46,087 nucleotides of DNA from assembly GCA_902514625.1 (NCBI GenBank), contig CABXRK010000012.1, forward strand, positions 1-46,087. Direction: 5' to 3'. Each line of letters begins with the position of its first letter. The first letter of the stretch is position 1. Below, piece by piece: positions 1 to 8,654 of this stretch. The notes below the pieces were generated by a model, which made no database searches, had not been told where the DNA came from, and was given only the letters and a program-made list of their open reading frames with translations. A program made the position numbers and the translations under genes. The stretch is from an uncultured Bacteroidota bacterium (GTDB taxonomy: Bacteria > Bacteroidota > Bacteroidia > Flavobacteriales > Flavobacteriaceae).

Positions 1-62
1 AAATTGATTTATAAATAGCATCTATAATTTTCATGTCTTTTAATCCTTCCTCACCGTAAATA
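1..62 (-). pseudogene. Out-of-frame C-terminal tail of the Gfo/Idh/MocA gene, cut by window edge
   Basis: The minus strand below position 62 reads IYGEEGLKDMKIIDAIYKS in the frame displaced by one base from the upstream gene. It matches the expected C-terminal helix of this oxidoreductase family, and no stop occurs before the window edge. Removing one base from the seven-base A run (63-69 on the plus strand) joins it to the upstream frame as TKAKNIYGEEG. Seen in sequence; whether it is mutation, slippage or sequencing error cannot be told here. Confidence 0.7.
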
Positions 63-1097
63 TTTTTTTGCTTTAGTGCCACTTAATATACTATATGCAA
101 TACCATCCATATGTAATTGCTGTTGATTAACTTCTTCGAAATTCATAGGTTCTCTTTTAATACTTCCTTTAATTGAACCATATGAGTACGCTGGACTTAA
201 TTCTACATAACCATTTTCAGCAGCGACATATAATCGCTCAATATAAGAAGAATAAGTAGTAATACAACTTGATACTGCGCCAGAGGGAAATTCCATTTGC
301 CAAAAAATAGTTTCATCAACTTCACTAAATTTAATATTATCTGTTTTATACTCTTGAGCTGTAAGAGCTATAGGATCTTGTCCAATACTGTATCTGGCAG
401 CTTGAATTGCATATATTCCTACATCCATTAATGCCCCTCCTCCAGACAAACTATGTTTTAATCTCCATTGAGATGGATCACCAATTTTAAAACCAAAACT
501 CCCTTCAAAAATTTTAACCTTACCATAAACCTCTTTTTGCCCTATTCTTGCAGCTTCTATATTATGTGGCTCATAGTGAAGTCTATAACCAATAAAAAGT
601 TGTTTTTTTACAGCTGAAACAGCATCTATCATCTCTTGGGCTTCCAAAGCATTAACTGCCATCGGTTTTTCACATATAACATGTTTCCTGGCTTTAGCTG
701 CTCTTATGGTATATTCCTTATGCATTGAATTAGGAAGAACTATATAAACTATATCAATTTCAGAATTATTGACAATAGAATCAAAATTTTCATAATTATA
801 GATATTTTTTGGCGAAAGATTATATTTTTTTTTCCATTTAACTGCCTTTGAAGGAGTTCCTGTTACAATACCTTTTAATTCACAAAATTGTGAAATTTCT
901 AAAGCAGGCGCTAATTGGTAGGTGGAATAGCGGCCTAGACCTACTAAAGCAATTCCTAATTTTTTTTTATTAGTCATTGCATAATTATTCAAGACTTCTC
1001 TACTAAATACAGGAGTCCCAATTGCTATAGCTCCTAACCCTCCTATCAACTGTTTTGAAAAATTTCTTCTACTTCTAAAGTTATTTTTATCTCCCAT
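51..1097 (-). CDS. Exported Gfo/Idh/MocA family oxidoreductase, C-terminus frameshifted
   Basis: NAD(P)-dependent sugar oxidoreductase of the Gfo/Idh/MocA family (glucose-fructose oxidoreductase-like). The N-terminus carries a twin-arginine signal (SRRNFSKQ, residues 9-16, then a hydrophobic GGLGAIAIGTPVF), so export in folded form is likely. The Rossmann part begins at about residue 47 (GIALVGLGRYS), and the conserved EKP motif (VICEKPMAVN) sits near residue 144. The frame stops at TGA 51-53, just after GTKAKKYLR. Past a run of seven T at 63-69 the +1 frame continues with IYGEEGLKDMKIIDAIYKS, the usual family ending, and leaves the window at base 1. The real gene is therefore longer, and is either frameshifted or miscalled by one base. 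Substrate unknown. The DoxX gene lies just upstream on the same strand. Confidence 0.85.
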   Translation of the reverse strand: MGDKNNFRSRRNFSKQLIGGLGAIAIGTPVFSREVLNNYAMTNKKKLGIALVGLGRYSTYQLAPALEISQFCELKGIVTGTPSKAVKWKKKYNLSPKNIYNYENFDSIVNNSEIDIVYIVLPNSMHKEYTIRAAKARKHVICEKPMAVNALEAQEMIDAVSAVKKQLFIGYRLHYEPHNIEAARIGQKEVYGKVKIFEGSFGFKIGDPSQWRLKHSLSGGGALMDVGIYAIQAARYSIGQDPIALTAQEYKTDNIKFSEVDETIFWQMEFPSGAVSSCITTYSSYIERLYVAAENGYVELSPAYSYGSIKGSIKREPMNFEEVNQQQLHMDGIAYSILSGTKAKKYLR

Positions 1098-1144
1098 AAA
1101 TGATTATTTAATTTTAAAGTTAAAAAATAAGATCAATTTTCAAA

Positions 1145-1540
1145 TTAATAATATTTTTTCTTTGAAAAAAAATAGTCTAGTGAAATCTTGCCAGGTCCAC
1201 TTATTAAAATAATAGTAAATCCAGTTAAAAATAAAATAGCTGGTTCCATTTTTCTAAATGGATCTGCTGAATGAACAATAAAAGCAGCAATAAACATTGT
1301 AACAATAGGGAAAAGAGATAATACCCTAGTTTTATATCCAATAATTATAAAAAAAGGAACTATTAATTCAGAAAAAACAGTTAAATAAAGAGAAAGTTCT
1401 TTGCCTAATCCAATAGGATCTGCAAATCTAATTTTATCCTCAAAAAGCCTGTTAAATTTTGGTAGTCCATGTGTCATTAATAAAATCGAAAAAACAACCC
1501 TGGCTATAAATATTGAAATATCATTTAAAGATGTTTTCAT
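1145..1540 (-). CDS. DoxX family membrane protein
   Basis: 131-residue integral membrane protein with four hydrophobic segments (roughly residues 9-25, 50-68, 74-90 and 100-117). The N-terminal helix holds the DoxX-type signature RVVFSILLMTHGLPKF, and the second holds PFFIIIGYKTR. DoxX proteins are small quinone-linked or redox-associated membrane proteins whose role is often unclear. It lies 47 bp upstream of the Gfo/Idh/MocA oxidoreductase on the same strand, so co-expression with that exported redox enzyme is plausible. Family assignment is fairly sure; function is not. Confidence 0.75.
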   Translation of the reverse strand: MKTSLNDISIFIARVVFSILLMTHGLPKFNRLFEDKIRFADPIGLGKELSLYLTVFSELIVPFFIIIGYKTRVLSLFPIVTMFIAAFIVHSADPFRKMEPAILFLTGFTIILISGPGKISLDYFFSKKKYY

Positions 1541-1560
1541 TAAAAAAATTTAATATAAAT

Positions 1561-4500
1561 TTATTTTTTTATTACTAATTCAGAAGTTTTAACTGTACTA
1601 GAACCCGTAACTTTAACTATGTAAGAGCCTTGTTTGGCTTGATCTAAATGTATAGAAATAATTCTATTAGATTTAGAAAGAATATGATCTGACATATGAA
1701 TCAATCTTCCATCAGAGGCAAAAATTTCAACAATTATATCTCTATCTTCACCATCTACATAAATTGAAATATCCTGATTAAATGGATTTGGTGTTATTTT
1801 AATTTTATGAGAATTAAAGTAAGTCTCTTCAAATATTCCTTGACATTCAATCCCTGTTGTTATTTTAACATGATTGTATCCCTTGTCCATTTCTAATGTT
1901 ACAATTTCTTCATTTGTTTGTTTTGTCTTCCCGTTATGAGTAATATTATAAACATCCCCTCCCGATAATTGATAAGTCTTTTTAGTTTTAGAACTAGCAG
2001 ATTTATTTGTTACTGATAATGGTTGAGGTTCATTAATATTAACTTCGTAACATCTTTCATATTCAGATGATGGTACCCCTTCAACGGTAAAGCACAATGA
2101 ATAAGCTCCGGCAGATAATCCCTCTAAGCTAAATGTTCTATCAGTAATCACTTGCGTTGAATTGGAAGCCCCCGTAATAGTTAAATTATAAGTATGTGTT
2201 ATATCTCCAAAAGTGCATATAATTTCATTATTTCCTATACATTTTTCCTTTTTCTGAACCGTTATATTTTCTGAAGGTAGATAGAAAATCGTACACCCTT
2301 GTAAATCAACAATTTTTCCTAAATCAGTGTTTGGGCAAGAATCTGAAGGATTCCAAACTCCATCATGATCTTGATCATCTGAAACATCTCCAACTCCATC
2401 ACCGTCACTATCTGCCTGATCAGGATTCGACGTGAATGGGCTATTATCATCCACATCATTTATTCCGTCTCCATCAGAGTCATTTAAAGAGCTGACTGAA
2501 ACAGTTTGAATTTGAACTGCAGTTGAAGCTCCTTCAGGAACAGTTATTTGAGTTTGATTTACAACTACAGGTACATTTGGATCTCCATCGCTAACATTCG
2601 TATTGGTAACTTCAACCTCATAGATATTATCTCTATTATGATCTAATGGATTTTCGAAATCAGGAGGAGATAAAAAGTCTAAATAATCATCAGACTCCGT
2701 GCTTCCAGTACTGTCACCGTCTCCTGGGCCTCTATTTTGAGCTCCCCTTTGACGAATTGTAAATAAATCTTTATCCGCACCACCAGTAATTTCTTTTTTA
2801 ATTTTCCATTTTCCTACGCCACCTTTATCTTTAACATTAGGGTTATAATAACGTGTATGATACCCCTTATCAGTTTGATTATTTTCAGCATTTGTTGGAA
2901 CATTAAATACAGATATAGAAAAAGAAGTTATCGAAAAAGTATTAGGGACATCTATAACCTGAATTATTAATGGTTTGGTAACCTCTTTTATGCCATTACT
3001 TGCGGTAATGTCAATAGTATGTGATTTTTTATCTTCATAATCTAAAGGGGTAACAAGATATAGATCATTTCCATTTCTAAGCTCAACTAAATTTTTATCT
3101 TTTCCTCCTATTGAAATAGTGTAACTTAATTCCTGAGGATCAACAATATCTAAAGCTAAAATCAATGTTTCAACCTCTACACCTTCAGATAATAGTAAAA
3201 GAGGTAATTTAATTCTTGGAGGTTTAATGGCACAACCCTTTTCATTTACAGGTTCACCACTTTTAGTTTTTGGACATTCATCTTCTTCATATAAAACTCC
3301 ATCTAAATCTAGATCCAAATCTCTAATAGAACATCCTTCTTCATTTACTTTTTCACCAATTAAAGTGTTACGACATTTATCTTTTTTATTTGGAACACCA
3401 TCCTGGTCGGTGTCGTTCTGTAACTTTGAACATCCGTTTTCATCAACCTCCTCGCCAAAGGGAGTCCCAGGACATTGATCTCTATTATTTAGAACGCCAT
3501 CTTCATCATCATCTTTTTGTGCAAAACCACATCCATTTTCATCAACCCCATAAGTGTAATCTGCGGGTGTATTAGGACATAAATCATCTCTATCTAAAAC
3601 ACCATCACCATCCTGATCAGGCAATAAAAGAGTTGTCTTAGTAAGTCTTGATGAATTCCCTTTAGAATCATAAATTAAAGCCGTAGAACTAACTGTTATG
3701 TTTTGTTCCGAACCTTCGGCATTATTTACGCCAAAAGTTAGAGTATATTTCAATCCCCCAATAGACTTCACAATATTTGAAGGAGTAGAACTTACAAGTG
3801 TTCCAGAGCCTGTACCTGATAAAGAAAGTCCAAAAGAACTTGCTTGTAAGCTTCCTGAGGCAGTTCCTGTTGTAAAGACTTGTTCATTTAATTTTACTTC
3901 TATAGTCGAGGTACTCAATAGTGTTAATTCGGTAATTATCGGACCTGATCTATCCTTTAATGTGATTTGTTGAAATGCTGTAGTGGCTGGATTCCCATAT
4001 ATATCAAAAATAGAATTCTGTGCAGGCTGTATATTTAAAAGTTCATTCCCATAAGCAGTTGGAGAAGCATTTAAACTCACTCCTACTATGTATCTTGTAG
4101 AGGTTGATCTAGCACTGTTATTTAAAGGAGTTCCATCTAACCAGTACCAACCCCCCGCACCCTCAGAATAATCTGAAGCAGATGAATTTTGAAGAATCCC
4201 TATCCAAGTAGAACTAATGCTATTTCTTATAGAATACAAGTAATTATATTCTTCAGTAGAATTAATTATCAAAAGATTTCCTCCAGCATTTTGTGCAGCC
4301 TGTTTGGCATTTGCAAAATTTGATGAAGATGTTGATTTAAAATATGCTGTTCCATAAAAATTACCAACGTAATTGTATCCTGATGGAGTAGCCGTAGCTG
4401 AGGGAATCTCCAAAACATGAGCTCGAGAACTATTTTCTCCAAGATCATTTAATTTACCACCGACGAATTCTCCATGATTTTCTCCAGAGGATCCATTTGG

Positions 4501-7500
4501 TTCGCCACTGCTCCAATGTTGACTAAAATCAAAATTATTTAACTTAATTATACTTGATGGGGTAGTAGAGGCAAGAGTTGCTTGTCCTCCACTTAAATAA
4601 AGATCTAAATCATTTGCAGCTAAAGTAGAAGTAGAACCTGAAGATCCTCCATAAACAGTTTCATTGAATGAAATAGTTATTGAACTATTATCTGAATTAA
4701 TACTATCAATTGAAATAATGGAAGGTGCAGAATTATCTATACTAAAAGTAATGCTGTTTGATCCGCTATAAGCATTCCCAGATAAATCAGAACCTGAAAA
4801 CGTAACTATAGCATCTCCATTATACGTATCAGGCACATCCCAATTATAATACCATGTTGTTCCTGTAACAGAAGAACTTGAATTAGTAGTAGAGGCAGTC
4901 ATTGAACCATTAGACAAAATTCCACCTGAAATATTAATTTTAGGACTATTAGCAGCCATTGGTTCACTAAAGGTTACCGTTATTGAAACTGTGGAAGATC
5001 CAGATAAAAGATGATCCTCATCATTATCATTTATGCTAACAATTGTAGGGGGGAAAGAATCTGGTAATAATAATTCTGAAGCTGATAATTCCCTATTATA
5101 ATACTTAATAGTAGATATGTGACCATAAAAAGAACGATTACTTGGACCAGGTTGTACTCCTTGTGAAGCAGCTTCAGAAGTAGTCCCTACCCATCCAAAT
5201 CTAGGAGTTTCACCATCAGTATGATTTGAAATTGGTTCAAACGTATTAGTAACGGTATGAACAAGAGCTCCATCAATATAATATTTTAATCCCCCCGCTT
5301 GATTGGCTTTAAAAGTTACAGCGACATCATGCCAATTATTATCTCTAAGATCCCCAGAATACGTTCCAGCAGCATCAGTATCTTTAGTTCCTTGGCTATT
5401 AGTAAAATGAAAAGATGGTTTTCCTGCCGAATTACTAAGTCCTGATTCACTATTTGTAGATCCTATCGTGTACCTCCAAACAGCACTTCTGTCAAAAGAG
5501 ATAATTGAATTTTCTAAATCATTATTATGATTAGGAATTTTAATCCTTGCTATAATACTTAATTCATTAAGCTGATCTGAAGGACCTGAAACATAATTTA
5601 ATCCTGTAATATATACTCCATCATTTACAGTAGCATCACTAGGGAAATAAATTGCTTTCTCCTCAGAATCATATGACATTTTGGATCCACTAAATACTCC
5701 TGTATATCCATTTCCACTTAAATCATTTACAGTATTAGTGGAGTTTTGAGAATTATAAGAACTCGAACTATTAAAGTCATAATAAAGCAATAAATTATTA
5801 TTCAAGCTGACCGTATTAGAACTTTGAATTGATGGGGCAGGATTCCCGATAGGATCATAAATAGAATTCGATACAGGATTTATAGTTAACACTTCGGAAC
5901 CATTAGCAACTCCAACTAGTGGAATTCCTAAAGTAATCGTATGGGTTGCTTGGCTAGAATTATTAAGTGGTGTTCCATCAGCCCAATACCATCCTCCAGA
6001 TGGTTCAGAATAATCTGCAGCAGATGCATTTTGTTCTAACCCTATCCATGTGTTGTTAGCATTATCTACGTTAGTCCCATTAAATGAGGGGTAAATCGAA
6101 AATAAAAAATCATACTCTGCTTGAGAGTTAATAACTAATAAATACCCCCCGGCAGATGCCGCATTAGATTTCGCTTGAGTATAGTTAGTGTTTGAATTAC
6201 TTAAGAAATAAGTATGACCATAAAAAGATCCTAGAAGGGTATAGTTAGAAACAGAAGTAACTCCATTTTCAAGTTCAAGAATAGATTTTATTGATAAATT
6301 ATCATTATTATCGCTAACGATAAATTTTCCAAATTCAACTGCTGAATACCCTCCTAAATGAGCAAAATTTTCTCCACCATTACTATTTGATGGATTGTTT
6401 TGTTGCCATGTTAGCCTATTATCTAACTGCTCATTAAAATTGGTTACTCTAACATTTCCCGAATGTGAAATTGAAGTAGGAATAGTGCTTGAAAGTGTTG
6501 CAGTACCACCACTAATGGAAAGACTAAAATCATTTACATTTAATTGCGTTGTTGTTCCAGAAGATGTCCCTGATAAAATTTCATTAAAATTAACCTTAAC
6601 AGTGGTGTTATCAGGATTATAGATTTGTGATGAAATTATATTGGGTCCAGATTCATCTAGCTGATCTCTAACCCTAGTTCTTAAAGTAATTGTTTCACTT
6701 GCAGAATTACTATAAGCAAATCTAATATCCACCTCATATATATTATCTTCATTACTATCTTGAGGATTTTCAAAATCTCTTGGGGTAAGTGATAATTGAA
6801 TGCTTCCTGTATGGGATGAAATAGTGCTCGATGATAAAGTATAATATTGCGCATCAGGGCCAGAAATAGAATATGTTATAGGCTTATCATCCATTACATG
6901 GATTGCTGCATCTTTTAAAGTATTTGTTGAAGCAGATGAAATATTTTCATAAATAACCATAGTCTGAGTTACATTTTCATTAGTTGCAAAAGCAGTTATT
7001 TCTAATAAATGTTTATAAGGATCTGTTTTAGTCTCATCGGTCCATACATTGCTTTGCGAGCTAAACTGACTTCCAGAGCTAGAAGGATCTTTAGTGAATA
7101 AAACCCCATTTTGATTAGACCCAGATGGCTGATCACTTCTCCATGGAAGATAAGTTTGGGTAACTCCATCGGTTGATGTAATCCATGGTGCACTGTCGTT
7201 TGCTTGAGAAACCCCAATCCAGACTTCATTCAAAGAACTAGAAGCAAGCATACTTCCCACTGCTTGATTTTCCTGTTGATTTGAAATTACAGTCAATCCA
7301 CCAAAAGCATCAATCGAATTAATTGCAGCGGTAGCTGAAGCATTTGCACTATCCCATCCTGTGGCATTATTAGATATAAAATACAACTTGTCATTTAAAG
7401 TTCCTAAAAACATATAACCATCCAGAACTGGTTCTATTACATTAGGAGATTCTGAATCCCATAATTGAGTAGTATTTGAAGTTTGATTTGTCCCCGCAGG

Positions 7501-8628
7501 ATTTCCATCAATATCATATATAGCATTTGCGTTTACTCCCACTGTTATTGTCTCTTGACCATTTGCTGCTGTAGCTAAATCAAAACCTATTTCATAATTA
7601 GTATTTTTCAAGCTATTATATACTTTCAAATTCTTCCAGAATCCTTTAAATACCTCTCCATTAGAATAATTAGTATTGGTAAGTACCTCATCGAAAGTTG
7701 CGCCTTGACCCTCAGCGGTAAATGTTACTGTATCAGATGTAGATCCAACTGTTTTAACAAGATTATTATCTATGTATAATTTAATAACCCCAAAATCATA
7801 CTCAATTTTTCCTTTGTACCATCTATTTACCACTAAATGGGTACTGGTATCGTAGCTAGTACTAGCGTTATTATATAAAATTCCGGGATTACCAGAACTA
7901 TTAACATCAATTCCTAACCATCTATAACTAGTTCCTGCAATAATAACAGGCCTATTAACGTTGTTCTCCATTCTAAATTCTAACTCTATGGCAAAACTTT
8001 TTGTTCTGTCAACGTTAATACTAGGAGTCTTAAGTGGTCCTGTTCCAGCAGATGAATTATGATATAACCCATCGCTATAAACTCCATTATAACTATAATA
8101 ATTTGTGGTTGAATTTGTAGTTGAGTCTGTAAGATTAGCATGATTTCCTGTTATATCATTATAAAAAGTTGCCGAAGAATTATTATTCACAAAAGGGTAA
8201 TGAGCTAATAAATTTCCCGTTTTTAAATCCACATAACTAGGAGTAGTACTTGCCAATGAAGCTGTTCCACCACTAATGGATAAAGTAAAATCTGAAGGGT
8301 TAAGTGTGCCAGAAACTACTCCAGAAGAAGGGTTACTCGAGGTAAAAACCTCTTCACTAAAGGTCACCAATACCGATCCATTATCATTATGATTTAAAAT
8401 CGTTGAAGTAATAAAAGGAGGTGTAGAATCAGAGGTAAGAAATCCTCTATATAAAGTCATGGAATTCACCTGATTTCCTAAAAGGGTTTCCCCGAGGGAA
8501 TAATTCAATGACATATTATTGGCTAGAACTATTTCATTACCAGCACTATTAATAACAGATTTAAACTTCTGCTGAGAGATCAGCAAAAGAGGAAAGAAAA
8601 TCAATAAAATTAATAGTCTGTTTTTCAA
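1561..8628 (-). CDS. Giant T9SS-secreted multidomain adhesin (Ig-like, LamG, C-type lectin, TSP3)
   Basis: A 2355-residue surface protein. The start is TTG at 8626-8628: a TAA lies just upstream in frame and the next Met is residue 39, so only TTG keeps the signal peptide (residues 1-19, LILLIFFPLLLISQ). Order: four copies of a bacterial Ig-like domain (about 70-385, 660-940, 1300-1560, 1565-1665), the first split by a LamG-like domain and the second and third split by C-type-lectin-like sequence; a canonical C-type-lectin domain (about 401-548); a cadherin-like stretch (550-655); a second LamG (945-1184); another Ig-like domain (1190-1298); thrombospondin type 3 calcium repeats (1668-1800, 2046-2116; DxDxDG, CPxT, VDENGC); and a T9SS type A sorting domain (about 2275-2355, ITPNPF to YIVKV). 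Probably cell-surface attached, binding glycans or particles. It follows the repeat protein by 26 bp. Ligand unknown. Confidence 0.9.
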   Translation of the reverse strand: MKNRLLILLIFFPLLLISQQKFKSVINSAGNEIVLANNMSLNYSLGETLLGNQVNSMTLYRGFLTSDSTPPFITSTILNHNDNGSVLVTFSEEVFTSSNPSSGVVSGTLNPSDFTLSISGGTASLASTTPSYVDLKTGNLLAHYPFVNNNSSATFYNDITGNHANLTDSTTNSTTNYYSYNGVYSDGLYHNSSAGTGPLKTPSINVDRTKSFAIELEFRMENNVNRPVIIAGTSYRWLGIDVNSSGNPGILYNNASTSYDTSTHLVVNRWYKGKIEYDFGVIKLYIDNNLVKTVGSTSDTVTFTAEGQGATFDEVLTNTNYSNGEVFKGFWKNLKVYNSLKNTNYEIGFDLATAANGQETITVGVNANAIYDIDGNPAGTNQTSNTTQLWDSESPNVIEPVLDGYMFLGTLNDKLYFISNNATGWDSANASATAAINSIDAFGGLTVISNQQENQAVGSMLASSSLNEVWIGVSQANDSAPWITSTDGVTQTYLPWRSDQPSGSNQNGVLFTKDPSSSGSQFSSQSNVWTDETKTDPYKHLLEITAFATNENVTQTMVIYENISSASTNTLKDAAIHVMDDKPITYSISGPDAQYYTLSSSTISSHTGSIQLSLTPRDFENPQDSNEDNIYEVDIRFAYSNSASETITLRTRVRDQLDESGPNIISSQIYNPDNTTVKVNFNEILSGTSSGTTTQLNVNDFSLSISGGTATLSSTIPTSISHSGNVRVTNFNEQLDNRLTWQQNNPSNSNGGENFAHLGGYSAVEFGKFIVSDNNDNLSIKSILELENGVTSVSNYTLLGSFYGHTYFLSNSNTNYTQAKSNAASAGGYLLVINSQAEYDFLFSIYPSFNGTNVDNANNTWIGLEQNASAADYSEPSGGWYWADGTPLNNSSQATHTITLGIPLVGVANGSEVLTINPVSNSIYDPIGNPAPSIQSSNTVSLNNNLLLYYDFNSSSSYNSQNSTNTVNDLSGNGYTGVFSGSKMSYDSEEKAIYFPSDATVNDGVYITGLNYVSGPSDQLNELSIIARIKIPNHNNDLENSIISFDRSAVWRYTIGSTNSESGLSNSAGKPSFHFTNSQGTKDTDAAGTYSGDLRDNNWHDVAVTFKANQAGGLKYYIDGALVHTVTNTFEPISNHTDGETPRFGWVGTTSEAASQGVQPGPSNRSFYGHISTIKYYNRELSASELLLPDSFPPTIVSINDNDEDHLLSGSSTVSITVTFSEPMAANSPKINISGGILSNGSMTASTTNSSSSVTGTTWYYNWDVPDTYNGDAIVTFSGSDLSGNAYSGSNSITFSIDNSAPSIISIDSINSDNSSITISFNETVYGGSSGSTSTLAANDLDLYLSGGQATLASTTPSSIIKLNNFDFSQHWSSGEPNGSSGENHGEFVGGKLNDLGENSSRAHVLEIPSATATPSGYNYVGNFYGTAYFKSTSSSNFANAKQAAQNAGGNLLIINSTEEYNYLYSIRNSISSTWIGILQNSSASDYSEGAGGWYWLDGTPLNNSARSTSTRYIVGVSLNASPTAYGNELLNIQPAQNSIFDIYGNPATTAFQQITLKDRSGPIITELTLLSTSTIEVKLNEQVFTTGTASGSLQASSFGLSLSGTGSGTLVSSTPSNIVKSIGGLKYTLTFGVNNAEGSEQNITVSSTALIYDSKGNSSRLTKTTLLLPDQDGDGVLDRDDLCPNTPADYTYGVDENGCGFAQKDDDEDGVLNNRDQCPGTPFGEEVDENGCSKLQNDTDQDGVPNKKDKCRNTLIGEKVNEEGCSIRDLDLDLDGVLYEEDECPKTKSGEPVNEKGCAIKPPRIKLPLLLLSEGVEVETLILALDIVDPQELSYTISIGGKDKNLVELRNGNDLYLVTPLDYEDKKSHTIDITASNGIKEVTKPLIIQVIDVPNTFSITSFSISVFNVPTNAENNQTDKGYHTRYYNPNVKDKGGVGKWKIKKEITGGADKDLFTIRQRGAQNRGPGDGDSTGSTESDDYLDFLSPPDFENPLDHNRDNIYEVEVTNTNVSDGDPNVPVVVNQTQITVPEGASTAVQIQTVSVSSLNDSDGDGINDVDDNSPFTSNPDQADSDGDGVGDVSDDQDHDGVWNPSDSCPNTDLGKIVDLQGCTIFYLPSENITVQKKEKCIGNNEIICTFGDITHTYNLTITGASNSTQVITDRTFSLEGLSAGAYSLCFTVEGVPSSEYERCYEVNINEPQPLSVTNKSASSKTKKTYQLSGGDVYNITHNGKTKQTNEEIVTLEMDKGYNHVKITTGIECQGIFEETYFNSHKIKITPNPFNQDISIYVDGEDRDIIVEIFASDGRLIHMSDHILSKSNRIISIHLDQAKQGSYIVKVTGSSTVKTSELVIKK

Positions 8629-8654
8629 AATACTTTAATCTTTATTGTTCTATG

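Noticed and set aside
3227-3973. Plus-strand open frames opposite the thrombospondin repeats
   Set aside because: They lie antisense to the repeat-rich giant adhesin, and their composition is explained by the codon pattern of the repeats on the other strand.
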